Origin: Xylona heveae TC161
Taxonomy: Eukaryota > Ascomycota > Xylonomycetes > Xylonales > Xylonaceae
Assembly: GCF_001619985.1 (NCBI RefSeq)
Contig: NW_017264194.1
Span: 2,103,511 to 2,167,510 of the forward strand
Direction of reading: 5' to 3'
Length of the DNA stretch: 64,000 nt
Shown: in pieces, positions 36,738-48,800 of the stretch
How the letters are laid out: each line of letters starts with the position of its first letter
Numbering within the stretch: position 1 is the first letter of the stretch
Made by a program: the position numbers and the translations under genes
Notes under the pieces: model-generated
The model's database searches: none
Seen by the model: the letters and a program-made list of their open reading frames with translations, nothing else
What the model was told of the DNA's origin: nothing

Positions 36738-39179
36738 CTAAGCCAACTTCTTTCGCCTCTCATTCTCTCGCCTGAGCGACCTAAAGAAGTCGCTGTGCGG
36801 GCCACTTTTCCTCTTCACAATCTTCTTCGCACTCCTGTCCCCCGCCCCGCTGACAGCTGTACGCGACGGCTTGCCGTCCGGGCCGTAAAACAAGTTCCCA
36901 TCCGCCAAGAGAGCAGCGCTCTCGCGTTCTTCCTCTTGTTTCCATGATTTACTCTCGAGCTCGGCAATTACCTTTTGTAGGAGCTCGTGCCTGGCTTCGG
37001 GAGTGGCGAAAGCCAGATCTGGCGTCTTTTCAATGTTTTTGAAATGCGTAATCACCTTGAAGGCGTAGCCCTGGTCAGCGAGGAAGGCCTGCCGCCTGGA
37101 CGAGAAGACCATCTCTACCGTGTCTTTGGACACGAGCGAGTAGAAGAAGGCATTGAAGCCTTCCTCGCTTCGCCGCTTGGCCCGTAGGATGCGGCCGAGG
37201 CGCTGAGCTTCCTGACGACGAGAGCCGTACTGGGAGGAAATTTGAATCAGGCAGGTCGCTTCCGGGAGATCAAGAGAGGTGTCCCCAATCTTGGAGAGGA
37301 AGAGAGTATTGCAGTGCTGAGAATTTCTGAACAAATCCAAAATCTCCTGCCGCTCGGCGTTGCCCGTGCCACCGTAAAGATAGGGCCTCATCAGCTTTCT
37401 TGCATAAGCTTCTAGGGCGTACACACTGTCTGAGAAGACGATGATCTTGTCGCCGCGGTTTTCGTGATAGTTAATCAAGTACTGGCAAGCCTGGAACTTG
37501 GATGGATTCATGACACAGAACAATGACCGATTCCGGGCATTGGCCTTCATGTATTCTTCGTAGAATTCAGTGGACATGGGACACCAAACTTCAGCACATT
37601 GGACTGTTGCAATGTGACCCTGCTGCGACAGCTCCATCCAATTAGCCTCATACAGTTTTGGCCCGATCAAGAAGTTTAGATCCTCAATCTTATCGTCCTC
37701 TCGAAGAAGTGTGGCTGTGAGGCCTAGCTTTGCATGAGACTTGATGGTCCCAATAACACTTCGAAACATTTCTGCGGGGACAACGTGTACTTCATCCAAA
37801 AGCATCAGGCCCCATTCCCGACTCTGGAGAAATTTTATCATGTTCGCCGATTCGTGAGCACGTTCTCGCGAGTTTGTCGCCATCGAATAGGTTGTAATTA
37901 TGATGCCGGAATTTCCAGTAAACAGGGATTTGCAATCCGAAGAGAAGATGGCAATGTTATCTGGGTTAATACTTGACCATTTTACGAACTCATTCTTCCA
38001 CTGAATTGCTGACATATTACTGGTGGCCAAAACAACAACCCCCTTTTTTATTGTACAAGCAGCTGTGACGCCGACGAGAGTTTTTCCAGCTCCACAGGGC
38101 AGAACGATGATGCCACTCTTTGCACGACCGTTACCAAACATCTTGCTGAGTCCTTGTTCCTGGTATGGTCGGATTTGAGTTGCTGGCCGTAGATCTATCT
38201 CCAGATTTGCATTGATATAGTCATTTCTGAAATCATACTCCTGGAGCGCAGGGTAAAGTAATGCCAAACACCGCTGCGCGACCGTTCCCACTTTCTCATC
38301 TTCGATTTGAAATGCGTGAAGGGCATCTTGAACGTCGTCCTCATCGTCATCCTCACCCAAGGCAGCATAATACACCTCCTCTACCCTCGAGTTTCGTTCG
38401 ACCTGATCCTCTACCCTCTCGGCTACACGCATATCAGCAGCGTCCTTTGTTCCAGCAATTGCCAGTCCAGCCATCGTTGAAACGCTGGTGGTTATTTCTT
38501 CGGCGTTTTGAACTCGGCACGGTCCTATCTCAGGATCTTTTAGCAGCATTTGCAGCACTGCCGGATCCGCCGTCTCCACGAAATATTTGTTGCTCTTCAA
38601 CACTATCTTCACTTTGCCATAGCTCTTGCCACAGTGCGTGATGTATGCAATGACATTTGGCGGCATCTCATTCTTCAAGAATAGCTTGAGAGTACGGATG
38701 ATATCCTTCGGATTTAAACCTACCGAGACCGCCGCGTACAGACTGTGGGTCGTGAGCCTGTACTCATGCAAGAATGCTGGTCGTGATGTTGGCTCAGCAA
38801 TCGTAGTCAGGAAATCCTGCACCCGAGGCGCCAGCGGGTGGAAATTTTCAAGGGTAAGCTTTCCCCAGCCATCAATCCAAAGCGGCCGATTATGATGGTC
38901 TGGCTTTAACTTGAGGGCGGTCAAGTCTCTTTTCTGCCCAGGCTGAAAGTACTCCGATGCCGAATCTATGATGCCTGGCGAAAGCATATATGGAAAGGAG
39001 CTGATATCAAGTTTCTGAACATTCTGGGCGATTATCGTGTTGCGTTGATCGGGCAGTCCGCTTGGGCCGTGAGAGTAGTCACTTTCAATCCTGCGCGGGG
39101 TCACCGACCCTGGAGTCGAGATTCTGGACATTCTGCTGGCCTTGACGGCGCCTTGGGTCGCTTTCCGCTTTGAAGCCAT
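36738..39179 (-). CDS. ssl2: TFIIH subunit XPB/Ssl2, 3'-5' DNA helicase/translocase
   Basis: The XPB ATPase of TFIIH opens promoters for RNA polymerase II and the bubble in nucleotide excision repair, in the nucleus. One uninterrupted frame of 813 residues starts at ATG 39179, close to the fungal norm. Landmarks in order: the N-terminal damage-recognition part (YMLSPGIIDSASEYFQPGQK, HEYRLTTHSLYAAVSVGL); RPYQEQGLSKMF; Walker A LPCGAGKTLVG (about residue 363); DEVH box LLDEVHVVPAEMF (about 463); the TATLLRED/RED segment (about 495); and helicase motif VI QRLGRILRAKRRSEEG (about 658). The Lys/Arg-rich C-terminus (KRKSGPHSDFFRSLRRENERRK) matches the fungal tail. All key ATPase residues are present and no introns are needed. 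Confidence 0.97.
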   Translation of the reverse strand: MASKRKATQGAVKASRMSRISTPGSVTPRRIESDYSHGPSGLPDQRNTIIAQNVQKLDISSFPYMLSPGIIDSASEYFQPGQKRDLTALKLKPDHHNRPLWIDGWGKLTLENFHPLAPRVQDFLTTIAEPTSRPAFLHEYRLTTHSLYAAVSVGLNPKDIIRTLKLFLKNEMPPNVIAYITHCGKSYGKVKIVLKSNKYFVETADPAVLQMLLKDPEIGPCRVQNAEEITTSVSTMAGLAIAGTKDAADMRVAERVEDQVERNSRVEEVYYAALGEDDDEDDVQDALHAFQIEDEKVGTVAQRCLALLYPALQEYDFRNDYINANLEIDLRPATQIRPYQEQGLSKMFGNGRAKSGIIVLPCGAGKTLVGVTAACTIKKGVVVLATSNMSAIQWKNEFVKWSSINPDNIAIFSSDCKSLFTGNSGIIITTYSMATNSRERAHESANMIKFLQSREWGLMLLDEVHVVPAEMFRSVIGTIKSHAKLGLTATLLREDDKIEDLNFLIGPKLYEANWMELSQQGHIATVQCAEVWCPMSTEFYEEYMKANARNRSLFCVMNPSKFQACQYLINYHENRGDKIIVFSDSVYALEAYARKLMRPYLYGGTGNAERQEILDLFRNSQHCNTLFLSKIGDTSLDLPEATCLIQISSQYGSRRQEAQRLGRILRAKRRSEEGFNAFFYSLVSKDTVEMVFSSRRQAFLADQGYAFKVITHFKNIEKTPDLAFATPEARHELLQKVIAELESKSWKQEEERESAALLADGNLFYGPDGKPSRTAVSGAGDRSAKKIVKRKSGPHSDFFRSLRRENERRKKLA

Positions 39180-40019
39180 TGTGGATTCTAATGGAAGCCC
39201 TCAAAGCATCGAATTGTGCAGCGAAATAGATGATGATGAAAGGAAGACAATGAGATGAGACTTCGATGAATGAAGTGAGTCACATGCTCATATGGTGTTG
39301 GCGGAGCGCCGGCCAAACGGTTAGCAAGTGCCCGGGAAGTAATGCTGGGATGCTACAGCAGGGATAATGAATGTATCGGGACTCTTCTTCGACGCAACCG
39401 CAGACAGCCGACTTTCGGGCTTGAGAGTGGGTGAATGAATATGGCGCGAGAGCGTCCCTCGGCCTGACTCCGCTGGGGGCTGTTCGCCCGGTCTTGGGGG
39501 AACTGCCAACCTTGAACACGTTTGGATCTAGTGCCGAATCTCTCTACTTAGTATACCATCTTTATTTGCAATAATTACCAAACATATACGATGTAATTGA
39601 ATGCATGGAGCACCTTAAAACTGGGCATTAACCTTGTAAGTTTTTGGATCCCGACCATAGTATCCCCTAGGAATGTTTATAGCACGGGTGTGTTCCTCAT
39701 GTCGGATGACTCTCGGCGACGTAAGTCACGTTGCTTTGCAACAGCTCATGTTATAATAGAGCAACCAAACTTTTATTTTATTTTATTTTATTTTTTTTCA
39801 ATCAAAAGAAACATGGTCTAGATGACCACAGCCCGGAAATTTCATGTGTGGAACATGTATTATCAATATTATCAATAACCCTTATACCATCTCATCCATC
39901 CAGTTGGTACACATTGGACCATGCTAGAAATCGTCCGCTGCCTCACTAGACTGTCCATAAATGATCCCAATACAATCTTCCGTTTGAGGTCATGAAACCC
40001 GTGTGATGCCGGGCATATT
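39180..40019. other. intergenic, ssl2 promoter side
   Basis: No gene was recognised. A ttttattttattttatttttttt tract lies near 39775-39799, an AT-rich simple repeat. Confidence 0.45.
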
Positions 40020-40387
40020 TTATTCAACAGGGAAGTGGTGCGTTTCAGTAACTTCGCCCTGGATATTGAGCTCAACTGCAGTGATATGTGAGCGTTGATC
40101 AGATTTGCTCGTATGGGGAGTCTCCCTACACGATTCAATGTCAGAGGCATGATGAGAAGGTCACGACCGGGACAGATTACATACCGAAGAGCTATCATGT
40201 CAGTATCCCCTCGCAAGGTGAGCAGGTGTTGTTCTGCAGTCTCTTTGAACATCTTTTGCATATCCGGACTCAGATAATTCCGTTTCCAGGCCTCTGTTTT
40301 GTCCACATATCCCACTTTCACAGTACGTTTGCCTTTGGTAATAATGGCGATAAGCTTGGTTGAGAGGACCTTGGCTTTGGAGGGCAT
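40020..40387 (-). CDS. small spliced hypothetical protein (102 aa)
   Basis: Exon 40387-40185 runs from ATG 40387 (MPSKAKVLSTKLIAIITK). Intron 40184-40126 (59 bp) has donor GTATGT, a CTGAC branch site and acceptor GTGTAG. Exon 40125-40020 ends with TAA, giving 102 residues in phase. The protein is basic at its N-terminus, with VKVGYVDKTEAWKRNYLSPD and later HITAVELNIQGEVTETHHFP. The good splice signals and even composition support a real gene. I recognise no family. Confidence 0.5.
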
Positions 40388-40490
40388 GTTATTGGTAACA
40401 AAGAAGAGTTGACTACGGAGAAGACGGATACAAAGACAAAATTGAAGACGAAGAAGCAGACAAAAACACAGACAATGCACAAAGGAGGAG

Positions 40491-40995
40491 TTATGGTGGA
40501 TTGGTGAATGGAGATATGAGACGTGAAACTAGTATCGACCGCTTGTCTGTGAATGAGCTCTTGTCATTCTCCACCTCTTCATATCCCAGGTCATAATTCA
40601 CGGCAGCATACAACACATCCCGAGTCTTTCCTGTCAGCTGGAATTTCTCGCTGCAACAACCAGCCAGTAAGACTGTATTGTCAAAGAGCATCCCGTCTGG
40701 GCTGAAGCCACATGTGCTGGGTAAGAAGCTTCAGCGGTTAGAATGATAGTCACAGGAAGGCGGAGTCTCTCTTGATTCGCTCCAGAAAACCCGATTTTAG
40801 TAAGGCGGCAAGGCTGCAATCAGGCGTGCTTTTCTTGAACAAGGCTGACGGGATTACGAACTCATGCTTGGTGCTGCCTTGCTGGGCCACAGGTCGAAGC
40901 AGCTGTGCCCGGTAGATTGCCAAGATCAGGAGATATAAAAGTGTAGCCTGGTAGCCAAGAGGCTTATCTGTGGGAGTAAAAATCCTGTAGAGCAT
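40491..40995 (-). CDS. small spliced hypothetical protein (150 aa)
   Basis: Exon 40995-40754 runs from ATG 40995 (MLYRIFTPTDKPLGYQ). Intron 40753-40702 (52 bp) has GTGACT donor and CTTCAG acceptor. Exon 40701-40491 follows, and the whole is in phase. A hydrophobic helix (LLYLLILAIYRAQLL) lies near the start. Then come HEFVIPSALFKKS, SGFLERIKRDSAFL, DGMLFDNTVLLAGCC, GKTRDVLYAAVNYDLGYEE and a Ser/Thr/Pro tail. The look is of a conserved protein I cannot name. It lies about 100 bp upstream of the 102-residue gene on the same strand and just before the kinase gene on the other strand. Confidence 0.5.
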
Positions 40996-41220
40996 AACTA
41001 TATACACAATTTAGTAAACGTCTGGTGTCTATCACAGAATGGGATGCGTCTGAGGTTGCTAAGGTGTGTGGCACGTGATAATACCACGGCTCAGGTTTGG
41101 CAGCTTATGTTCTGAATCCAGATAGGTATCCACAAATATAGAAGATTATTCGTGACCTCTTCCACGCTGCCAGCCCCATCAATAATTGATAATGTTCTTT
41201 CGAATCCCTGATCTATTACA

Positions 41221-42564
41221 ATGCAATTGTCGCCCTCGTCCAGAACTCTGCTATCAATGACGCGACTCTTTTGTTTTAGTTGGCGACGCTCCCCACGCTA
41301 CGCCATGTCTACTATGTCACAATCGTCACAATCTAGCCAAGAACCGTTCATTCCGGGTGTAGTGCTCAACAGCGATACTGGGCGGGCTTATGAGATTCAA
41401 GAAGTTCTCGCAGAGCGGCGAAAGCCCTTTCTATGCGTATATCACGCGCGGTAGGTTGATTTGACCCAAAGCACTGCCGCGGCTGGCTGAAAATAGTTCG
41501 CTAATCCGATGTGGGGAAGCGCCGAAGGACGTGACTACGTTATCAAAAATATAAATCCGGGCGATTTTCAGTACCAGCTGGATTTCCAAAGGTCGCTGTC
41601 TTCGTGCTCAAATGTGCGAACAGTGATTGATAGCATTCGCGAGCATAAACTGTTGATTTATCCTTTTTTTAGGGAAGACCTGCTTCAGTTTGTTTTAAAA
41701 GGGCCGCCCGAAGCGACAAGAAGGGGTATTCTTCGAGAGGCTTTGCGTGGTCTTATTGAGCTACATGATAGACATATTGCACATAATGGTCAGTGTTACT
41801 TTGAGCATTGCATCGTTCCTAGGAAAATCCTCTGGTTTCTCCTCATTGCGGTCCTCGCATATTTGCAGACTCGCAGCGCTGATGGATAACAGATATAAAA
41901 CCCAACAACATTCTCCTCAACTACGAGATCATTGACACCGCCACAGGCGAAGTAAAAATCGATAAAGTGCAGATCGCAGACCTGGAGGACTGCGTCGTTG
42001 TGCCGCCAGGAAAATGGCTAAGGGGTCCGCTGTGCGGTAATCAAATGTGGAGAAGCCCCGAGGCATGGGCCCGCTCGCGCCAGAATCAGGCCTCTGATGT
42101 GTTTTCTTTTGGCGTTGTGGTATGACTGCCAATCTAACTGGTGCAACGGAACGCACCGCTGAGCATTGAAACCCGATTTTGGAACTATAAATAGACGCTA
42201 ATATATTGTTTTAAAGATGATCTACGTCATGTTCTACAAGATGGTCTTTCGCGTCAGCAACGACCAGCTCCATGCACAAGAGTCGTGGCGCTACATTCTC
42301 CGCCGACACATATCCTATTTTGCTGACAACGATGGCCTCAATGGCCTTCTTGATCACATTGGGGAAGAAAACCCCTTTCATAAGCGCCTCATCGAACTTG
42401 CCGGCGACTTTTCTCCACAGGACCCCCGGCAGCCTTTTGAGTATTGGCATTTCGTTGACCCAGATCTAAGGAATTTAGTAGGCAAAATGACGAGTTTGGA
42501 TCCAACGAAAAGAATAAGTGCGCGAGAAGCGCTTCAGCATCGGTGGTTTAGCAAGGCTCTTTGA
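41221..42564 (+). CDS. atypical Ser/Thr protein kinase with DLE in place of DFG
   Basis: Exons 41221-41450, 41520-41788, 41893-42119 and 42217-42564 join in phase to 357 residues. The first intron uses a GTAGGT donor and a weak ggggaag acceptor, giving CVYHARAEGRDYVIKN. If ATG 41305 (MSTMSQSSQ) is the real start, it has 329 residues. Visible kinase parts: the beta-3 Lys (DYVIKN), catalytic loop HIAHNDIKPNNILL, activation-segment start ADLEDC where DFG is expected, SPEAW for APE, SDVFSFGVVMIYVM (helix F), and TSLDPTKRISAREALQHRWF (helix I region). From recall, this matches an expanded Aspergillus/Penicillium kinase family that shares DLED, so the change is family-typical and not a fresh loss. 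Substrates are unknown. A glycine-rich loop is not evident. Confidence 0.8.
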
Positions 42565-43607
42565 GGACCACACGGGTCGATGTCATAACCTTTTCAATAA
42601 TCAAGAATTGTACGATAGTAGCTGAAAACATTGAGACGCAAATCTGAATCTTACATTCCACTCTAAACATATCTAAATCTTATACAGGATGAAGAGGGAG
42701 ACGGCTAAACATGAGATAAAAGCTGGGAAACATTGCCGAACTAGAATGCAAAGGAACAAGACCAGATAAAACAGGTAGGTAAGGTAGACAAGTGAAATGT
42801 ATAGATATACAGTACATGTGCCGCATTCAACTATATGGACTACAATATCCAATGCAGGTGTATTGAGTTATTATTCATGCTACCGATAAAACTGGGGTTA
42901 AAACATCAGACTCATGAAACTAAACGATAACATTGATCTAATTGAGATGAGTGATATGAATTTTACATTCCAAGGTCTAAAGAATATCTAAATCTGATTT
43001 GGAAAAGAAGAGAAAAAGAAATTGAGCAAGAGGTGAAAAGAAACAAGGGACAGTGCCAAACCGGTATTTGAGTAAAACTTATCAGTGTAAGGATGTAGGG
43101 AGGTAGAAATAGTATACATATACGTACAAGTACCACAGGCGGGGGATGGAGTAGAAAGAAGCAGATATATAACAGAAACAAGTCGTACAGAGAATAATGT
43201 AAGTAACGTTTACAGATAAACGTAAACAAATGCTGTTCCGGCAGGATGCTTGCATAGGGATACTGTACGCAGCCTGCTTTTCCCCGTGAAAGAAAAATAA
43301 CAACAACTCCGAATCCGAAAAAGGTGTAACCCAGCCGGATGACTGTGTTAGACTTTAGGCTTAATGGCGCGAAATGGTGTGACAAAGTCTATTGCCTTTC
43401 CGCAGACGCGTTTAGCTATTAGAACCAATCCATTCCATTTCCCACAGCCAGGATCGCCGCTCACTATGCTTTGCTGGCGAGGTGGAACGTAATGTCTATG
43501 ATGCTTATCTCAGAGGTATTGACGAGGATGAATCATCTCTTGAATTGTATGCGAAGAGAGACCAATTCGTCTGGATGGTGGTCAAGAGATAAAAGGAACG
43601 TAACGGT
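42565..43607. other. intergenic, 3' flanks of converging genes
   Basis: No gene was recognised. It is AT-rich. A 140-codon minus frame (43385-42963) is hydrophobic and Tyr/Phe-rich through composition only, with no family match. Confidence 0.45.
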
Positions 43608-44764
43608 TTAAGCAGTAGCCTTCAACATATCGGCAGCATCCTGGGCAGATGGCGGGCTGGTGTGAATCTCAGGCCAGGGCTTCTTGATGGCGTCCTGGAT
43701 CTTGACGATGCAGCCTTTGGGACCGGCAACGGCGCCTGGATACAGAATATCGCGTTAGTAAAGAGATTTTCACAGACGGATTGCGCCAAGAAGCACCAAA
43801 GAGAATGAGAACCTGGGAAAGGACGAACCATTCACGATAACAAGGCCCTTCTCTTCATCGACCTTAAGAACCTTGACATTCTGCACGGTGACTTGCTCAT
43901 TGCCCATACGTCCAGCCATGCGCTTGCCGGGATACACTCTGGAACCACCGCCTTGGGACTGACCTGCCGAACCGAGCGAACGATGGGTCAAGGAAATACC
44001 GTGCGAAGCAGGTTGACCGCTGAAACCGTGTCGTTTCATACCCTATAATGATACAATAATCGAATAAGCACCGCTCAAATATACCTTTCCTCTTACCGAA
44101 AAGAAAGGAGGGCGGGGGAAAAACTTACACCAGCAAAGCCCATTCCCCTGCTGTTACTCCTCGTATCCACAAATTGACCCTCTTGGAACCAATTCGCCTT
44201 GATCACTTCGCCTACAGCCAACAGGCCGTCCTCATCCTTCACTCTAAACTCAGCAAGGTGACGCTTGGGCGAGACCTCCGCTGCTGCATAATGCCCGAGC
44301 ATTGGCCGTGTGACGTTACTCGCATGCTTCCAGCCGCTGCCGACTTGGACGGCCCAGTATCCGTGCTGCTGGCGAGTCTTGTGCGAGACAACCTGGGGCC
44401 TGTCCAGCTGTAGAACAGTGCAAGGTGTGCGTCTGCCCGTTTCGGCATCGTACAGTGCCGTCATGCCCTTTTTGATAGCAAGCACTCCTGTGCGCAAAGG
44501 AGTGGTAGCGGCTTTGCGCTGAAGTGCACCTGCTTGCGAGCCATCGAGGATTGGCAGACCGGGTCCAATGTTGAAGCGGTCGGGACGAGGAGGTTGAACG
44601 GGGCGGATAGAGCGTGACGTCGTAGTTGAGAAGCCTAGGGCAGTCGAACGCTTTAATGCTGAGGTTGATGGGAGCAAGACGGAACATCGTGGCAGGAGAG
44701 TGCACGGCGCGGATGAGGACGGTATTATGCTGCGCGGCCGCAGCGCTGGGATTTTAGGTGGCAT
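43608..44764 (-). CDS. mrpl9: mitochondrial large-subunit ribosomal protein uL3m
   Basis: Structural protein of the mitochondrial 54S subunit near the peptidyl-transferase centre. ATG 44764 ([17 protein letters not shown]) begins an Arg/Ser-rich import sequence; the frame extends further upstream but this start fits best. Core uL3 elements are [65 protein letters not shown] and SRGMGFAG. Exon 2 continues [41 protein letters not shown] and [15 protein letters not shown]. Exon 3 encodes [18 protein letters not shown] and ends MLKATA. Introns lie near 44040-44130 and 43740-43830 with GTAAGT and GTTCGT donors. The KRHGF-to-GRMG block is the uL3 signature. Confidence 0.93.
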
Positions 44765-45836
44765 TATGGGCAAGGCAATTGGAGGGATGCCCGGTAAAGA
44801 AGAGACGTGATCGTCGTGATGTTGGTAAGTTTTTGTGAAGTTTGATAGAAATGCTCCCCGACTTTGCTTGCTTGCAGGATTATTCAACGGGTAATGACTT
44901 GGGGGAGTTTAAGACCCGGCGCTAAGGCGAAAGTTGTGCATTGTTGTGCAATATGCATAAATTTATGCGAGGTCCTTGCCGCGGAGGCCAGCGGATGCTT
45001 CAAGTCAGTATCCTAACTCTTTAGGGTGAGACGTCAAGAAAATTATCATTCCTAAATGAGGTTTGACAATTTTAGTTTATCATTAACAAGAAAATATGAT
45101 ATCTAGCAATCAAGACAACTCGACTTTTCTTGAGCGTTACCATTCGAGTTTTCCAGGTAGGAGATAAAACTATGATACAAGTATCCATTAAATTACTCTC
45201 ATTTTGTTCACGTTCAACATTCGAATGCACGTTGACTTTCTCATTTCAAATAATCCATTCCTATCTGAGACACTCCTCTTTAGGTCTACCAAAAGCAAAC
45301 TCCATCCCGTCTACAAACATACATACAAAATAATCTTTTAGACATCGACTCTGACACAAGGTGTATATAGCAGAATAAAAGGACAAAGAAAAGAGATAAC
45401 CAACGATTTTAAATTCCATCATGTCTGAAGTGAGGAGCGAATCGAATGGTGAGGAAGTGCATGACGGAAAAGCATGAGAGGGATGTAGTGTAGTAGAGGG
45501 ATGCGTCCGAAAGGTCAGCGGAGTGTCTGGATATCAGAAAAAGTGTTGAAAATATGGAAGAAATAAACTTTGACTCCGTTTGTTGAAACATTGCTGGAGC
45601 CCATGGACGAGGGGGTCGGGGTTGCGACAAAGTCTGTCCATGCCAGTTCCCAGTCTCCCCCACCTTCCGACTCTCATACCACGAAGAGACTAGTGGTGAT
45701 GGTATCGACAGTATAAATGGAGGAGCAAATGCGCTCAAGTGGAGTAAAAGGAGAAAACTTCTTAGGTATATAAGTAGAAATTGGAAAGCAAGAAAGTTAA
45801 ATCCAAAATATGCAAACACCATTCCATCGCATCACG
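44765..45836. other. intergenic, no gene recognised
   Basis: It lies between the uL3m start and the Pho81 3' end. A 137-codon minus frame (45822-45409) just downstream of the Pho81 stop looks like 3' untranslated sequence. Confidence 0.45.
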
Positions 45837-48800
45837 TCACATGTCGATCGTCTCGTTGAACTTCAAGATTCCGTTACTCTTGAGCACGCCGTCAATGCCA
45901 TCAGGCACGCCATGAAATGAATGGCCTGGGGGCCAAGCGGAAGATGCTGTGTTGTTAGATGCGGGAGCAGGTGGCATGGGCACGTCCTCGCTGTCCGAAT
46001 TGCGTTGGTATGGCGCACATTGCTCTGACGTATCGGAGACCAAGACAAGACCGGCACTTTTGATGGCTTCGATAAGAGCAGGCACCATATCCTGGAGCAA
46101 AAGACGAGAAGTCAGCCAATCTAGAAAAGAAACACGCCCATGTGCAGTTGTGAATCGGAAGAACATACCAATAATCTTGAACAGCACACCAAGCCCATAA
46201 AATTGTTACCCTGGGCTATCCGGACGGCTTCCTTCACGGATATCGAATGCTGACCGCTGCTCTGCACAGTCGCCGTATTTCCGACAAGCGACGCCGGGTC
46301 AGAACCAAGGTTGTTGCATAGTAATACCGGGTCTGTTGGTGACCAAATGTTAGTTTTTCATTGAACAACATTGCCGATATGGCTTCGGGGGTTGTGCGTA
46401 CAATTGGGTTGTTTCCAGTTCAGAGCTGCGCAAATATTCGAGTTGAAGGAAGTAAAGACAATTGATCTTAGCGCATCTGGAGATCTTTCTCTCATTTGCC
46501 GCGCATGATCAAAGACGTCACTAAGAATGGCATCCGCAAAATCGTTGATGTTGGGCGTTGGCCCAAGTCCAGAGAGGTGCTCCTCCGTGGCAGAAGGGAA
46601 TAGTACGTGAAGCTCAACATGAAGGTTTGGCGGCATAACAGCAAGAGCATCCTTGAGCGATGCAAATGAGGTTGCGAGGACCTGGTGAATCTTGGTAATG
46701 TCACCTTGGGTCTCCCAGTTCGCCAATGCAGCTAGGTTTTCGTCCCCTTGATCACGCTGAGCACCGATGCTGACAAACTGCTCATATGTCAAGCGCCCAA
46801 CAGAGAACTCAATCCCGCCAAGGTTCACAGTCCACTGCGGGCACAGGACAGGCACACCGTCATTAGTCAATTGAACAAACAACCTGACATATTCGCCCGA
46901 CAAACTCGAGCCAGTAATGAAAGCACTGGGCTGCTCATCGCGCTGACTTGTTGCTTTCCAGTACGTAGCAAAATCGGTGATCTCCAGTGGGATACCGTGG
47001 AACGGCTTGATAACCTGATAGTTGAAGCTGATTTGACCAATCGCACGCAGCCGTGGGTCGAAAAGCGGCAGACAGCAATGTCCCGTACTGCTGAGCTGCG
47101 AATTGAAATTGTTCGGCAACGCAATACTACGAGCGATGACTTTGGAGCCAAATGTCGGAAAAATATCAAAGTCGACCGTGAACAGATCCAGATTGTCAAT
47201 CTGGAAGGAGATGACCCTTGAATCTTCCTGAATCGGAATCAAAACATTTCGAGGAATAAGATCTGAGAGTTTCGAGGTGATGGTAAGACGTGCGGCAGGA
47301 TACTTGCTGTCGTGGAAGAATCGAATGGCGTGAGCGCCGGCCTCTTCGAAGCTGATGGCGACAAAGGTCTTAGAATCAAGGAAATTGTGTCCATATCGTC
47401 GGAGAGGTATTATCGGAGGCGGAAGAGATAGGTCCGGAATTGCGTCATGTTCCATGGCCATGGGTGCCGGGGTCGAGCTTGCGGGCACTGCAGGTGCCGT
47501 TGAAGCCTGTGAAAGAGGCGTGGCTGATTTTGCCAAGCCGGCTTTTACTCCTGCGGCCGCCAAAAGCCGCATGCATTGGAGGTGGCCTTCCCAAGCAGCA
47601 TAGTATACTGCAGACAGTCCCTTTTCATCGTTGATATCCGGACGAACGCCACATTCTAACAGCACTTGTAGAGAGCGTAAATGGCCTTCACTCGCCGCAT
47701 GAAACAAAGGTGTCCATTGGTAGAGCTTGTCAAGCTGGTCCAGATCCGCTCCGTACTCCCGTAGCATGAGCAGCAACTCTGGCGACTTTCCTGAACGAGC
47801 CACAAGGTGCTGAGGATAGAGACCCTCGGCATCAGGAAGTACGGCCGCGTGGTTTTGCAGAAGAAGCTCAACAATCGGCACTGAACCATGCTGGCATGCT
47901 AGATTCAATGGGATATGGTCGGATTCGCTGCTGGGATCTACCCGTGCTCGGAAAGAGAGGAGGCGTTGAACGCAAGGTAGCTGATGATGCACAATAGCCA
48001 GGATCAAAGGAGTGAAGTTGTCATGATCCATCGTGTCGATAATTCTGGGGCCAGCTGCAACCAAAGTCTGGAGCGCGTCCACTCGTCCATTCATGCTAGC
48101 ATAGTGTAGCGGAGTCCGACCGTAGACATCCACTCTTGACACATCAACTTTGGCTGCGATGGCAGCATTCAGCACATATTCCCGACCGTACATGGCGGCT
48201 TCATGAAGGCAGTTGCGCTCATTGATATCCTCCTGGGCGTGTAGGTCAACCAAGTTTGTCTCGAGCAGCACCGCCAAGGACTCGTCCGGGGCGTCGTTGA
48301 CAGAGGCAAGGAATGTGCGCGTAAATCTCTCGGAGACATCTGGTGAATCTTTCAGACGAACAATGAAATCTCGCAAGGCGGGAATATTGCCTGTTCGGAC
48401 GGCTTGAAGAATCTGCGCATCGATATCGTTTTCGTCGGTGCCGGGGATCTGTCCGCTCACGACGTGTTCCGCAGGTCTGGCTTCGTACTGGAGCTTCTCT
48501 CCGTCCGACCAGGCGCCAAGCTCAAGAAGACTTGTCGTTGCTTGATCGGAAAGGTCGCTGATGACATCTCTGTTGAAGCATGGCTGCACCTCGACAGCAC
48601 GAGAGAGATAAAGCTCTTTTGTGCGTGACTGATCGTTGGTCAGTTCGGCTTCGGGAATTGGAAGGGACGAGAAAACTTTTTTCTAAACAGACCTTTGAAG
48701 TTTTATCCCACTACGCATCAAAATTAGTTAGTGACTTTTGCGACTCTTGCAATAGCGAAATTTTTGGGAGCAAACCTTTTTTAATATCTTTGAGAATGCG

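Noticed and set aside
42963-43385. 140-codon hydrophobic minus-strand frame
   Set aside because: Its Phe/Tyr/Leu richness follows from AT- and GA-rich DNA, and no conserved membrane-protein pattern is seen.
45409-45822. 137-codon minus-strand frame next to the pho81 stop
   Set aside because: It lies directly downstream of pho81 on the same strand and has 3'-UTR-like composition with no known features.
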